Shown here piece after piece: positions 1 through 8,142 of a stretch of 64,000 nt of DNA (its first letter is position 1; every line of letters starts with the position of its first letter). The stretch comes from JADFOI01 sp965218935. GTDB taxonomy: Bacteria > Acidobacteriota > UBA6911 > RPQK01 > JADFOI01. Where the stretch lies: positions 62,001 to 126,000 of the forward strand of contig CBDCMH010000002.1 in NCBI GenBank assembly GCA_965218935.1, in the 5' to 3' direction. Position numbers and translations under genes: made by a program. Under the pieces are notes generated by a model that saw only the letters and a list, made by a program, of their open reading frames with translations, had not been told where the DNA came from and searched no databases.

Positions 1-2
1 AT

Positions 3-407
3 GTCTCCATTCAAGCCCAGGTGGTCAACCTGATGCAGGACCTGCAGGAAGAATTCAACCTTTCTTATATCTTTATTGCCCACGATCTTTCGGTGGTCCG
101 ACACATTTCCGATCGAATCGCCGTGATGTATCTGGGAAACGTCGTCGAGCTGGGCCCGGGCGAGAGTGTGTATAAAAACCCCCTCCATCCCTATTCCCGA
201 GCCCTGCTCTCGGCCGTCCCCCGTCCCGACCCGCAAGCTACTCATGAGGACAGAATTCGGCTGGTGGGGGACGTCCCCAACCCCATCCGAAAACCCTCTG
301 GATGCAGCTTTCATACCCGGTGTCCCATCGTCCGCCCTTCCTGCTCGGAAGAAGAGCCTGCCCTAGAGATGAGAGAAGACCGCGCCGTGGCCTGTCCTTT
401 CAGCTGA
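3..407 (+). CDS. Oligopeptide/dipeptide ABC transporter ATP-binding protein, C-terminal part (gene starts before the window)
   Basis: The reading frame is open from the left edge and ends at a stop at 405-407. What remains is the end of the nucleotide-binding domain: the D-loop start (DVS-like context), the H-loop in FIAHDLSVVRHISDRIAVMYLGNVVE, and the oligopeptide-transporter C-terminal domain (oligo_HPY type) with HPYSRALLSAVP and Cys residues near CSFHTRCP that in this family bind an iron-sulfur cluster. This is diagnostic of OppD/OppF/DppD/DppF subunits that power peptide import at the inner membrane. The context NPLHPYS and a short C-terminus fit the OppF/DppF type slightly better. The permease and binding-protein genes would lie upstream, outside the window. 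Confidence 0.93.
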   Translation, partial: VSIQAQVVNLMQDLQEEFNLSYIFIAHDLSVVRHISDRIAVMYLGNVVELGPGESVYKNPLHPYSRALLSAVPRPDPQATHEDRIRLVGDVPNPIRKPSGCSFHTRCPIVRPSCSEEEPALEMREDRAVACPFS

Positions 408-608
408 CAGGGCAGCTGCCAGTTGAAAGCCGTCCTCTCTCCGCGCTCTACGCCTGTTTCCCGGGTGTAACCCTTTGTTTACATTTTGGTCGATTTTCTG
501 GCCTGAGTCGAGGCCTGTTCACTCCTCCGAAAGGCCCAAATAATTGGGTTTTCAAAAAAAGATCGGCATTTTTCACCCATTGGAACGGAACTTGCTTTTA
601 AGTGTGGC

Positions 609-842
609 ATGTCGAATAAATATCTAGTTCTAGCTGATGTCGAAGGCGAAGTTAAGTTCCTGTGCATGAGGTCGAATGGATCCACAGCAGAAGTGGAACG
701 ACTCTGCTACGAGATGACCGATAAACTGTTCTCGAGCCAGCGAGTAGGCAAACTTTGGGTTGAGCCGTGGCCCTTGGACGGGATCACCGATCAGTCTCAA
801 ACGGGTCCCATTGAGCCCTTTTTAGGTAGACAGGCCAGTTAG
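609..842 (+). CDS. Hypothetical small protein (77 aa)
   Basis: A short open frame beginning ATG TCG AAT AAA. The product is acidic and soluble, with no signal peptide, membrane segment or recognised motif; its first half (YLVLADVEGEVKFLCM) has an alternating hydrophobic pattern that could form beta strands. There is no convincing ribosome binding site in front of the ATG. It lies alone between the ABC ATPase and a membrane protein gene. The 200 bases upstream (408-608) show nothing recognisable. The gene may be real but the support is only an open frame with plausible composition. Confidence 0.35.
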   Translation: MSNKYLVLADVEGEVKFLCMRSNGSTAEVERLCYEMTDKLFSSQRVGKLWVEPWPLDGITDQSQTGPIEPFLGRQAS

Positions 843-964
843 TTTCTAAAGAACTCGCTTCAGCAGTCTACTTTTTCAGGATCTAATCGTCGATAACAAA
901 CCGATCCTTTGTATCTCGACGGTCAGTCTTTCACGACAACCGATTCAAATAGGGTAGGAGAAAT

Positions 965-1552
965 ATGGGTAACAGACTCTCGATCATTGTGCGCATCAAA
1001 GCAGGAGTGCTGCTCGGAGGGCTTGGATTCAGCCTTTGGGAAGGCACATTTGCACCCATGGACTGGGCAGTGCGAATGCTGGCAGCGGTCTCGCCCACCT
1101 TCCGAGACGCTCTCTATCGAGAGGCGACCAAAGGCTTTGATTTGATGCACTCAGCCGCAAATCTCACCATCAAGGTACTCATGGTTGTGATCCTCGGCTA
1201 CTTCAGTCTGTGGGGCGCCAACTGCCTTCTGAGAAAGTTCACCCGCGGGGAATCCTTGCTAACCCCTTTCAAGTTCGCCACGCATCACCTCATTTTCAAT
1301 GCCATTGCCATCTTTGCCATCCTGGGCAGTTTGATTGTGAACATGCAGTTAGGCTATAGCAAACAGGTCATGACCTACTCGCTGGACTCGATCGAGGTGC
1401 TGGCACCCGAGATCCCAACCGCTACCCGCTTGCGACTGAGACTGGATTTCATTTGCATCAGAAACGCCGACGATTTCTATATGTTGAATGAGAAGCTTAA
1501 CAGGCTCTCTGAGACGACGGGCACACAGTTGCCGGCCTTTAGACCCGTCTAG
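965..1552 (+). CDS. Hypothetical membrane protein (195 aa)
   Basis: Start ATG at 965 is preceded by TAGGAG about five bases upstream. Three hydrophobic stretches are visible: residues ~8-25 (AGVLLGGLGFSLW), ~62-84 (LTIKVLMVVILGYFSLWGANC) and ~105-127 (LIFNAIAIFAILGSLIVNM). The last ~65 residues are hydrophilic and rich in Arg and Leu, probably a cytoplasmic tail. No enzyme motif is visible and I do not recognise the family. It stands alone, followed by a long inverted repeat at 1578-1646. Confidence 0.6.
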   Translation: MGNRLSIIVRIKAGVLLGGLGFSLWEGTFAPMDWAVRMLAAVSPTFRDALYREATKGFDLMHSAANLTIKVLMVVILGYFSLWGANCLLRKFTRGESLLTPFKFATHHLIFNAIAIFAILGSLIVNMQLGYSKQVMTYSLDSIEVLAPEIPTATRLRLRLDFICIRNADDFYMLNEKLNRLSETTGTQLPAFRPV

Positions 1553-1866
1553 GTTCTTCCTCAACATTGATTTGTCTGGGGAAATTTAGGGACGAAAATT
1601 AGGGACAGGCCCTGGGGGCCTGTCCCTTTTTGTCCCTAATTTCTCCAGATGAATCCTAACTCGCTCGTTCGAGGACTCGCTCCGCTCGCAGGGCAAAATA
1701 GAGAAACTCACCTCGAAGCGTCCTGCTCCACCCGAAAAACACTGCTTTTCTTTCTTCTTTCTTCTTTCTATTTTCTTTTCTATTCTTACGCTGTAAATAT
1801 AGATATAATTCTTTAGTCTCTTTTTTCTATTTTTTGCCGGTAAAGCAAGTTGGGGAGGAATCGCAT
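1553..1866. other. Intergenic stretch with a palindromic block and pyrimidine-rich DNA
   Basis: No gene is supported here. The first part holds the inverted repeat listed separately (1578-1646). The segment ~1735-1840 is a pyrimidine-rich tract of TTCTTT/CTTTCT units on the top strand followed by an AT-rich run (AAATATAGATATAATTC) that could hold the promoter of the lyase-like gene that follows. The direct evidence for a promoter is weak. Confidence 0.4.
1578..1646. repeat. Imperfect ~70-bp palindrome (REP-like)
   Basis: Inner arms GGGACAGGCC (1602-1611) and GGCCTGTCCC (1617-1626) form a strong stem with a five-base loop. Outer arms near 1578-1593 (GGGGAAATTTAGGGAC) and 1632-1646 (GTCCCTAATTTCTCC) extend it. 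The motif TTAGGGACAGGC with its complement is like the REP-type palindromes associated with RAYT (IS200-like) transposases, but no such transposase is in the window. It lies 3' of the membrane protein gene and could also act as a terminator, although no clear T-run closes it. Confidence 0.6.
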
Positions 1867-2859
1867 ATGAAAAAGCTACTTGCAGCATTCGTCGTCAGCC
1901 TGGTGTGGGGTGCGGGATTCACCCCTGTGAACGCCGGCGAAATAGAGATTCGAGAGTGGACCGTTCCCTGGGAGAATAGCCGGCCCCGTGACCCGTTTGT
2001 GGACAGTGAGGGTCGGGTCTGGTTCGTGGGACAACGATCCCACTATGCGGCCTATCTTGACGTCAGTACCGGGGAATTCACCAAGTTTGACCTGACCCCG
2101 GGTACCGGGCCCCACAACCTGATTGTCGATAAGGATGGTGACGTGTGGTACGCGGGAAACCGAGCCGCCCACATTGGCAGGCTGGATCCAGACACCGGGG
2201 AAATTGCCAAATACCCCATGCCCGATCCTGTCGCCCAGGATCCTCACACTCTGGTGTTTGACGGCAACGGGGACATTTGGTTTACCGTCCAGGTAGGGAA
2301 TTTCATCGGCAAACGGACCGCCGCCACAGGAAAAATTCAGCTGGTTGCCGTCCCCACAGAACGTGCCCGTCCCTATGGAATTGTGATTGATTCCGCGAAC
2401 CGGCCCTGGATTGCCGAATTGGGAACCAACAAGATCGCTACCGTCGATCCCCGAACCATGGAACTGAAAGAGTACACCCTGCCCTATGAAGATGCCCGCC
2501 CCCGTCGGCTGCAGATAACTTCCGATGACCAGGTTTGGTATGTGGACTACGCCCGAGGTTCCCTGGGCCATCTGGACCCCGCCACCGGGAAGGTGGAGGA
2601 ATGGGTTTCACCGGCAGGGTCGGGTTCCAAACCTTATGGCATGGCCGTGGATGCTCAGGACCGACTCTGGCTCGTAGAAACCGCTCCTGACCCCAACCAG
2701 TTTGTAGGATTTGATCCCAAAACCCGGAAGTTTTTCAGCATCACCAAGGTTCCAAGCGGCGGGGGCACCATCCGCCATATGATGTACAACCGCGCCTCTG
2801 GAGAAGTCTGGTTCGGAACCGACGCCAACACGGTAGGCCGAGCCAAAGTCATCCCGTAG
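1867..2859 (+). CDS. Secreted beta-propeller protein, virginiamycin B lyase (streptogramin lyase)-like
   Basis: Start chosen at ATG AAA AAG (1867), with GGGGAGGA just upstream and a clean signal peptide (MKKLLAAFVVSLVWGAGFTPVNAG). An open frame upstream of it adds nothing protein-like. The mature chain is a repeat of ~40-residue blades of the form DxxGxVWF/W...IGRLDPxTGEI, e.g. DSEGRVWFVGQ, DKDGDVWYAGN, DGNGDIWFTVQ, DAQDRLWLVET, characteristic of the Vgb/NHL-like seven-bladed propeller. Vgb enzymes linearise streptogramin B, but the periplasmic location and the abundance of such propellers in soil and marine bacteria suggest another substrate. The conserved lyase His/Glu pair cannot be assigned with certainty. 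Confidence 0.8.
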   Translation: MKKLLAAFVVSLVWGAGFTPVNAGEIEIREWTVPWENSRPRDPFVDSEGRVWFVGQRSHYAAYLDVSTGEFTKFDLTPGTGPHNLIVDKDGDVWYAGNRAAHIGRLDPDTGEIAKYPMPDPVAQDPHTLVFDGNGDIWFTVQVGNFIGKRTAATGKIQLVAVPTERARPYGIVIDSANRPWIAELGTNKIATVDPRTMELKEYTLPYEDARPRRLQITSDDQVWYVDYARGSLGHLDPATGKVEEWVSPAGSGSKPYGMAVDAQDRLWLVETAPDPNQFVGFDPKTRKFFSITKVPSGGGTIRHMMYNRASGEVWFGTDANTVGRAKVIP

Positions 2860-2996
2860 GAAGAATGAGGGCACCCCCTCACTGCCCGCCTTAAATACGG
2901 TTCAAGTCAGCTCCAGGCGAGTATAGGTTCGTCGAATTGCAACGAGGCACACTCGCAGGACCACTTCGGCAGAAGAGCAAATGTTACACTGAAAGT

Positions 2997-4416
2997 GTGG
3001 CTCAATTAGAGAACCCATCCAGATCAGCCTACTCCCAGTACGCGGCCATAGCGCTTGTCTCATGTGCTGTCCTGCTCTATGAGATCCTCGTCACCAGGAT
3101 GATGAGTGTGATGCTCTGGTACCACTTTGCGTTTCTGTCGGTCTCACTGGCGTTGTTAGGCCTGGGCGCACCTGGGGTGTGGTTCTCGGTTCGTGGGATC
3201 AAACCAGGTTCCCTACGAAAAGTGTTGTTGTCCTCCATGCTGCTGATCCCTCTTTCGGTCTTCGTGCTCATTCAAGTTCACTACTACTTCGATCGCCCAA
3301 TCGTGCTTTTTGTTGTTACCCTGCTGATGCCTCTGCTGAGTTTAGGTGCGGCGGTTTGTATCCTTCTGATGAAGGCACCGGGAAGGGAGATCGGCCGTGT
3401 TTATGCTGCCGATCTGATCGGCGCCACGGTAGGGGCGGTCCTGGTGGTCCCGCTCATGTATCTCATCCCCACACCATTGTTATTGGTCGTCACTGGGTTA
3501 CTGCCCCTACTGGCCCTGGGGATTCTTGAGAAGGCATTTCGTACAAAAGCGCTGCTGCTGGGTCTTGGAATTTTGGTGGTCACCTCCTGGGGTACGCCTT
3601 TTGAGCTGCGCAAGTCCAGCAAAGCTCACAACGACGAGCCGGTATATCGGGTATGGGGACCCACTGCTCTGGTGACGATCTTCGAGAGTTTCAATTCCAA
3701 CCCGGCATGGGGTTTGGGATACAACTATACACCTCCTTCGCAGCCCCTTGAGCGACTTTACTTGGAATATGATGGTAGCGTGGGAACCTTCATTACCAAG
3801 TTGGATCGCCCGATCGCGTTTGTATCATTGGCGCCGGGGGGGGAAGGATATACTCACGGCCCTCAAAGCAGGGGCTCGAGACATTACAGCGGTTGAGATC
3901 AACAGGAAAACGATCGACACCTTGTCGGGACCTTTCAAGGAGTATACAGGGGACGTCTATCACCTGGAGGATGTGAAGGCTGTTGCTGGAGAGGGCCGCA
4001 GTTTCCTGAGTCGCTCCGCTGGTGAATACGATTTGATCCAGATCTCGCTGATTGACACGTGGGCGGCCACAGCAGCGGGTGCGATGACACTCTCGGAAAA
4101 TTATCTCTACACTGTAGAGGCTTTCCGACTTTACTTTCGCAAACTGTCCGACAGGGGCTTCCTCTCAACCAGCCGGTGGAATAATAGCGGTCCCGGTTTT
4201 CGAGCTGAGTCCGTTCGATTAGTCCTGATGGCCACGAAGGCCCTTGAATTAGAAGGTGTACGTCTTCAGCGAGAATGGGACATTTGGGGTTCCAAGCTAG
4301 TTGGGTTCCTCTTGCGCTGCTGGAGGGTCCTGCCTGGTTTCAGAAACAGGGATTCAATGTCGCACCAGCAACCGACAACAAGACAGTGGGAACCGATGCT
4401 GATCGGGCTAGTTTAG
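2997..4416 (+). pseudogene. Spermidine-synthase-like membrane protein, frame-broken
   Basis: The first frame (GTG at 2997 or an earlier start to ~3835) encodes several membrane segments in the order typical of membrane-anchored spermidine synthase-like proteins (LLYEILVTRMMSVMLWYHFAFLSVSLALLGLG). The Rossmann core VCIIGAGGG is in a second frame around a run of eight G at 3836-3843. The rest (KDILTALKAGARDITAVEINRKTID ... YLYTVEAFRLYF) is in a third frame to 4416. A further break near 4300 splits the tail, where WFQKQGFNVAPA lies in yet another frame next to IS-derived DNA. At least two single-base losses plus IS material are needed to explain this, so a decayed gene is most likely; sequencing error could account for part of it. 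Confidence 0.7.
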
Positions 4417-4600
4417 CATTGATCGCCTGCCGACGGGCAAGGGTGACTCCTTTCAATCTTCTCCTTTTTGTGTGGATGGAATCTCGTCTTGCGAAGTACA
4501 TGCTTTTTACTTTTCATGGTCGTACCCGGGTGTGACGTTACCCAGGGCCTCGTGATAGCGCCTGGAGTTGTAGTAGTCGATAAAGACCGCGATTTCTCGC
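4255..4600 (-). mobile_element. Decayed fragment of the IS3-type element found at 47479-49020
   Basis: Bases 4255-4299 are identical to the right end of the element at 47479-49020, read in the opposite orientation (terminal GTGTACGTCTTCAGCG and on through GGTTCCAAGCTA). After ~81 unrelated bases the match resumes at 4381 (AGACAGTGGGAACCGATGC) and runs to about 4600, covering the last ~70 codons of the transposase. One further ~20-base interruption lies near 4502-4525. The rest of the element is absent. This is a remnant within or beside the broken spermidine-synthase-like gene. Confidence 0.85.
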
Positions 4601-4713
4601 TCGTATAACATAGAGAAAAGAGAAAAAGAAAGCTAGCGTTTCGAGTCGAGCAACCAGCTTCGAAATAAGTTGCTCTATTTTCTATTTTCTTTTTTCTACG
4701 AGCGAAGCGAGTT
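4601..4713. other. Short intergenic stretch, purine/pyrimidine-rich, no gene seen
   Basis: Contains GAGAAAAGAGAAAAAGAAAG and its near complement CTATTTTCTATTTTCTTTTT about 50 bases later, which could pair as a long weak hairpin between the IS remnant and the 3' end of the leftward redoxin gene. It resembles the pyrimidine-rich tract near 1735-1840. No coding signal. Confidence 0.35.
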
Positions 4714-6198
4714 TCATCGAACGAAGCGTCTTCCGCCATCAGGGTCTGGCTCAAGAGAGATGGCGTACTCTTGCGAAACGGCGACGCACCAGCCTTCTTC
4801 ATCGTTGCAGGCAAAATAGCGCACGGCCAATCGCAGCGGTTCCTCGGAATCCCCGCTCTTTTTGATGTCCACTAGGAACTCACGCGGATCAATATCGGAG
4901 GGCTCTTCGACCTTGGGACCCTCACCCGCAGCCTGTGACACGGTGATTCCCTCAGGCGGTAATTTGATATTTCACCGGATCCACAAGATTGTTCCAGTGA
5001 ACGTGGTAGAGGGGATCCGGATAAAAGCCAAGATAGAGAACTCCCTCACCCTCCTGCAGGAAGCTTTGATCCACTTCAGCCCGCAGTTTCATGTAAAAAG
5101 GCTGAGAACTCGATTTCGGCTCGATCTTGAGCGGCAACATTCTGCCGGGAATGTTCACTCGAGGCACCACTCCCGAGGCAGCAACCTTGGGTGGGACCTC
5201 GATGTTCAGGTTGAGATCCGAGACACGGGTGGGATTTTCCACCGGACCCACAAGTTCCTCCAAATCGCTACGCAACTGGTCGGGTTGGCTCCAAACCCGC
5301 ATGCGCACAATCGTGCCCTCCGGATCGACCACAAACTCTGAGTTCGGCATGTCACCCAAGGCGTGCTTCAAATCATTCGACATGGTATCGCTGATCCACG
5401 TGATCTCACTGCCCAGTGTCCGTTGGGCCTCCTTAACGTGCATCAGCCGCTCCTCGAGTGAAAACGGTTCGACGTAGCCGTCCAGTTCAGGATGAGCGAG
5501 AGTCTTGTAAATATAGTAGAAGTAAACACCCTTGGGAGCGTAATCGCGGTAGATGGTCTCCAACCTGGAGACGTTTCTCAGAAAAGGCGGTCAGGTCAGG
5601 CAGCCAAAAACCAAGACCGAGTAGTCTCCCTTCAGCTACTCAGCTTGAATTCCTTGCCCTGGGCATCGTAGACGGCAATATCGGGCAAAGGTTGACCCAC
5701 CAGGGCTCCCGATTCCTGGGAGGGTCCTCCGGGAGCCCTACCTGGGCGCCCTCCAAGCCCGCCGCCGGGAGGACCCTGGGAGAGTTCCTCTCGGGTGAGT
5801 ACACCGTCGCCGCTTCGATCCAACTGCATCAGGCGCTGGGCCCTCTGAGGAATTTCCTCCTGGGTGATTTCTCCATCTCCGTTGCTGTCGAAACGCTCGA
5901 ACATCCTTTCGACGTCAAAGCGCCCTCCCGGCATCCGCTGACCGCCACCGGCACTGTCCATGCTGGCGGTGAATTCTTCCAGGGTCAGCTGGCCGTCCTG
6001 ATTCTGGTCGGCTCGCTGCATCATGCGATCAAAGAATCTTCGCCGTTCCTCAGGAACCTCTTCCGAGGTCAACACCCCGTCCCCGTCTTGATCCAATCGC
6101 TCGAACATGGCGTTGGCATCGGGTTGGCGTTGGGCGAAGCCGGAATGAGGAAACAGAAACAACACCAAGAAGGCCAATACTGCACGGGATAACTTCAT
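4714..6198 (-). CDS. Secreted EF-hand / deiodinase-like redoxin, probable selenoprotein (in-frame TGA; two single-base frame breaks)
   Basis: Start ATG at 6198 gives a signal peptide (MKLSRAVLAFLVLFLFPHSGFAQ), then four EF-hand loops (DQDGDGVLTSEE, DQNQDGQLTLEE, DSNGDGEITQEE, DRSGDGVLTREE) and a redoxin-type beginning (LVGQPLPDIAVYDAQGKEFKLSS). One base appears to be missing near 5634. In the restored frame the protein continues LKGDYSVLVFGCLT-TGA-PPFLRNVSRLETIYRDY, then EPFSLEERLMHVKEAQ, ITWISDTMSNDLKHALG, and FVVDPEGTIVRMRVWSQPDQL. This is the layout of the iodothyronine-deiodinase-like family, in which the TGA position is selenocysteine (T-U-P-x-F). A second one-base loss near 4945 splits off the last ~75 residues. 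The function is probably a thiol/selenol redox or dehalogenase-type reaction in the periplasm, modulated by calcium; the substrate is unknown. Alternative: a Cys-to-stop mutation in a dying gene. Confidence 0.75.
5556..5572 (-). promoter_or_regulatory. Candidate bacterial SECIS stem-loop after the in-frame TGA
   Basis: On the coding strand the TGA (5593-5591) is followed after 18 bases by GUCUCC-AGGUU-GGAGAC: a perfect six-base-pair stem with a five-base loop containing GGU. Bacterial selenocysteine insertion elements sit within the coding region about 16-37 bases after UGA and present a G/GU-containing apical loop to SelB. Spacing and loop fit. No selA, selB, selC or selD gene is in the window. 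Confidence 0.6.
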
Positions 6199-6354
6199 GT
6201 TAGTTCTCCTTTAAAGGGCGACATGCCAATATCTTCCTTTGTATTGTGTATATAGTACGAATGACCCATAGAAATGTGTATGAGGACTTTGTAATTTTTT
6301 GTAAAGTGAAGGTAGGGAGTCGATGAAACTGGGTTGGAGTGGAGGTCATAACCC

Positions 6355-7561
6355 GTGAACGCAAAGGGATCGAAAAGCGCAGTGATCTTGAGTGCCGTGC
6401 GCACACCCATTGGTCGGCTGCGATCAGCCCTGGCCTCTGTAGCAGCCTCGAGTTGGGCGCCACGGTGGTTCGAGCTGCAGTGGAGAGGGCCGCTTTGCCG
6501 GACCCTTCAGAGATCAACGAAGTGCTTATGGGTAATGTTGTTTCCTCCGGCCTGGGCCAGAACATTGCTCGGCAGGCCGCTATCTTTGGTGGACTCCCCG
6601 GCACAGTCGGGGCCACCACCCTCAACAAGGTTTGCGGTTCGAGTCTCAAAGCCGTCATGCTGGCCGCCCAAGCCATCCGAGCAGGCGACGGCAAGTTGTT
6701 CGTGGCCGGCGGCGTTGAAAGCATGAGCCAAGCCCCCCACCTGGTCGACGGCCGCATGGATCAACTCCATTACGGAAATGCGGGGCTCCGAGATGCTCTT
6801 CTTGTCGATGGTCTCTGGTGCCCTTTCGAAGACTGGGTGATGGGAGACGCAGCGGAGTTTATCGCCGATGAATATGGGATCACTCGCGAGGAGATGGATC
6901 GCTTCGCCTTCTCCAGTCACCAGAAGGCCATTGCCGCTATCGACGGCGGCAAGTTCAAGGGAGAGATTGTACCCGTCACGGTCAAGAAAGGCAACGCTCA
7001 AATGAGCGTGGTGGATACCGATGAAGCACCTCGTCGGGATACCTCGTTGGAGGCCCTCCAGAAGCTCAAGCCCAGCTTCAAACCGGACGGCAGAGTCACC
7101 GCCGGCAACGCTCCTGGCCTCAACGACGCTGCAGCGGCCCTGGTCGTCTCCAGTCAATCCCAGGCTGAGGCGATGGGCGCCAAAATCCTGGCCCGCATCG
7201 TCGGCTACGCCCAGGCAGCAGTGGATCCCAAATACATCTTCAGCGCCCCCGCCAAAGCGATTCCCCTCCTGCTTGAGAAAACGGGCTGGGAGCCGATGTG
7301 GACCTCATCGAGCTGAACGAGGCTTTTGCCGCTCAGATCCTGGCCAACGGCTCCGAACTGTCCAGCCTGGGGTGGGATTGGGACAAGGTCAACGTTAATG
7401 GCGGCGCCATTGCCCTGGGCCATCCGCTGGGAGCCACAGGTGCGCGTCTGCTGACCACTCTGATCCATGCCCTGAAAGATCGGGAACTGAAACGAGGGAT
7501 CGCCTCCCTCTGCTTGGGCGGCGGCGAAGCCGTCGCGCTGGCCGTAGACCGAACGGAGTGA
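6355..7561 (+). CDS. Acetyl-CoA C-acyltransferase (thiolase), two apparent single-base frame breaks
   Basis: Start GTG at 6355 with GGAGG nine bases upstream gives SAVILSAVRTPIGRL, the usual thiolase N-terminus. The frame changes near 6435 (AASS becomes ASELGATVVRAAVERA) and again near 7297 (KTGWEP becomes DVDLIELNEAFAAQ); each is explained by one missing base. All family landmarks are present: nucleophile Cys in NKVCGSSLKA, GGVESMSQAPH, the NEAFAAQ block, His in NGGAIALGHPLGATGAR, and the second catalytic Cys in SLCLGGGEAVAL. The enzyme condenses or cleaves acyl-CoA (fatty acid degradation or acetoacetyl-CoA formation). Given the intact motifs, sequencing error is as likely as real pseudogenisation. 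Confidence 0.85.
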
Positions 7562-7674
7562 GTTCCGTTCGTGTTACCATAACTTTATGACCATCAAGCA
7601 CATGGGTCATGGAGTTTGTGAGGCCCACTACCATCAACCATCCCCTGATTAAAGCTGTGTACCCATGATCGCGG

Positions 7675-8142
7675 ATGATGTTCAGCTGGGTCAGGGATGT
7701 AGCCATCCCCCACCCCGACCTTGTCAATCTTTATGGCTGTGAGATCGGAGACGGGTGCAAGATCGGTGCCTTCGTGGAGATCAGAAAAGAAGTCTGCATC
7801 GGCAAGAACGTGAAGATTCAGGCATTCGCCTTTATTCCTGAGGGTGTGACCATCGAAGACGGTGCATTTATTGGCCCTCACGTTTGTTTTACCAATGATA
7901 AGTATCCGCAAGCGGTCAATGCCGACGGCGATCTCTTGGATCCCGAGGACTGGGAGACCATCCCCACTCTGGTCAAGCATTGTGCCAGTGTGGGCGCCAA
8001 CGCAACGATCCTTTGTGGAACGACCATAGGGGAGCGTGCACTGGTCGGGGCCGGTGCTGCTGTGACCCACGATGTGCCCGACTACGCCATTGTTGCAGGG
8101 GTTCCTGCCCGCGTAGTGGGAGATGTTCGGACTCCAAAATGA
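7675..8142 (+). CDS. Hexapeptide-repeat sugar N-acetyltransferase (WbpD/WlbB-like)
   Basis: The sequence from residue ~10 is a left-handed beta-helix with [LIV]-G-x4 repeats (CEIGDGCKIGAFVEIRKEVCIGKNVKIQAFAFI), an inserted loop (FTNDKYPQAVNADGDLLDPEDWETIPTLVKHCASVGANATIL), and the C-terminal VAGVPARVVGD typical of these enzymes. The FTNDKYP loop is characteristic of acetyltransferases acting on UDP-3-amino-sugars (WbpD/WlbB) and dTDP-amino-sugars. The adjacent dehydrogenase starts within its stop codon (ATGA), and a DegT aminotransferase lies 5.5 kb on, matching the three-enzyme logic of 2,3-diacetamido uronic acid synthesis. The start could be slightly upstream, since the first residues MMFSWVRD are not typical. 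Confidence 0.85.
   Translation: MMFSWVRDVAIPHPDLVNLYGCEIGDGCKIGAFVEIRKEVCIGKNVKIQAFAFIPEGVTIEDGAFIGPHVCFTNDKYPQAVNADGDLLDPEDWETIPTLVKHCASVGANATILCGTTIGERALVGAGAAVTHDVPDYAIVAGVPARVVGDVRTPK

Noticed and set aside
1735..1840. TTCTTT-rich tract considered as a CRISPR-like or tandem repeat array
   Set aside because: The units are irregular with no spacers; it is simple pyrimidine-rich DNA. No CRISPR array was seen in the window.
1876..2571. Long leftward ORF (231 codons) opposite the lyase-like gene
   Set aside because: It is the antisense shadow of the repetitive propeller gene, with low-complexity Gly/Val composition and no start signal.
6507..7157. 216-codon leftward ORF opposite the thiolase
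   Set aside because: The thiolase motifs on the other strand are unmistakable; this frame has no family features.
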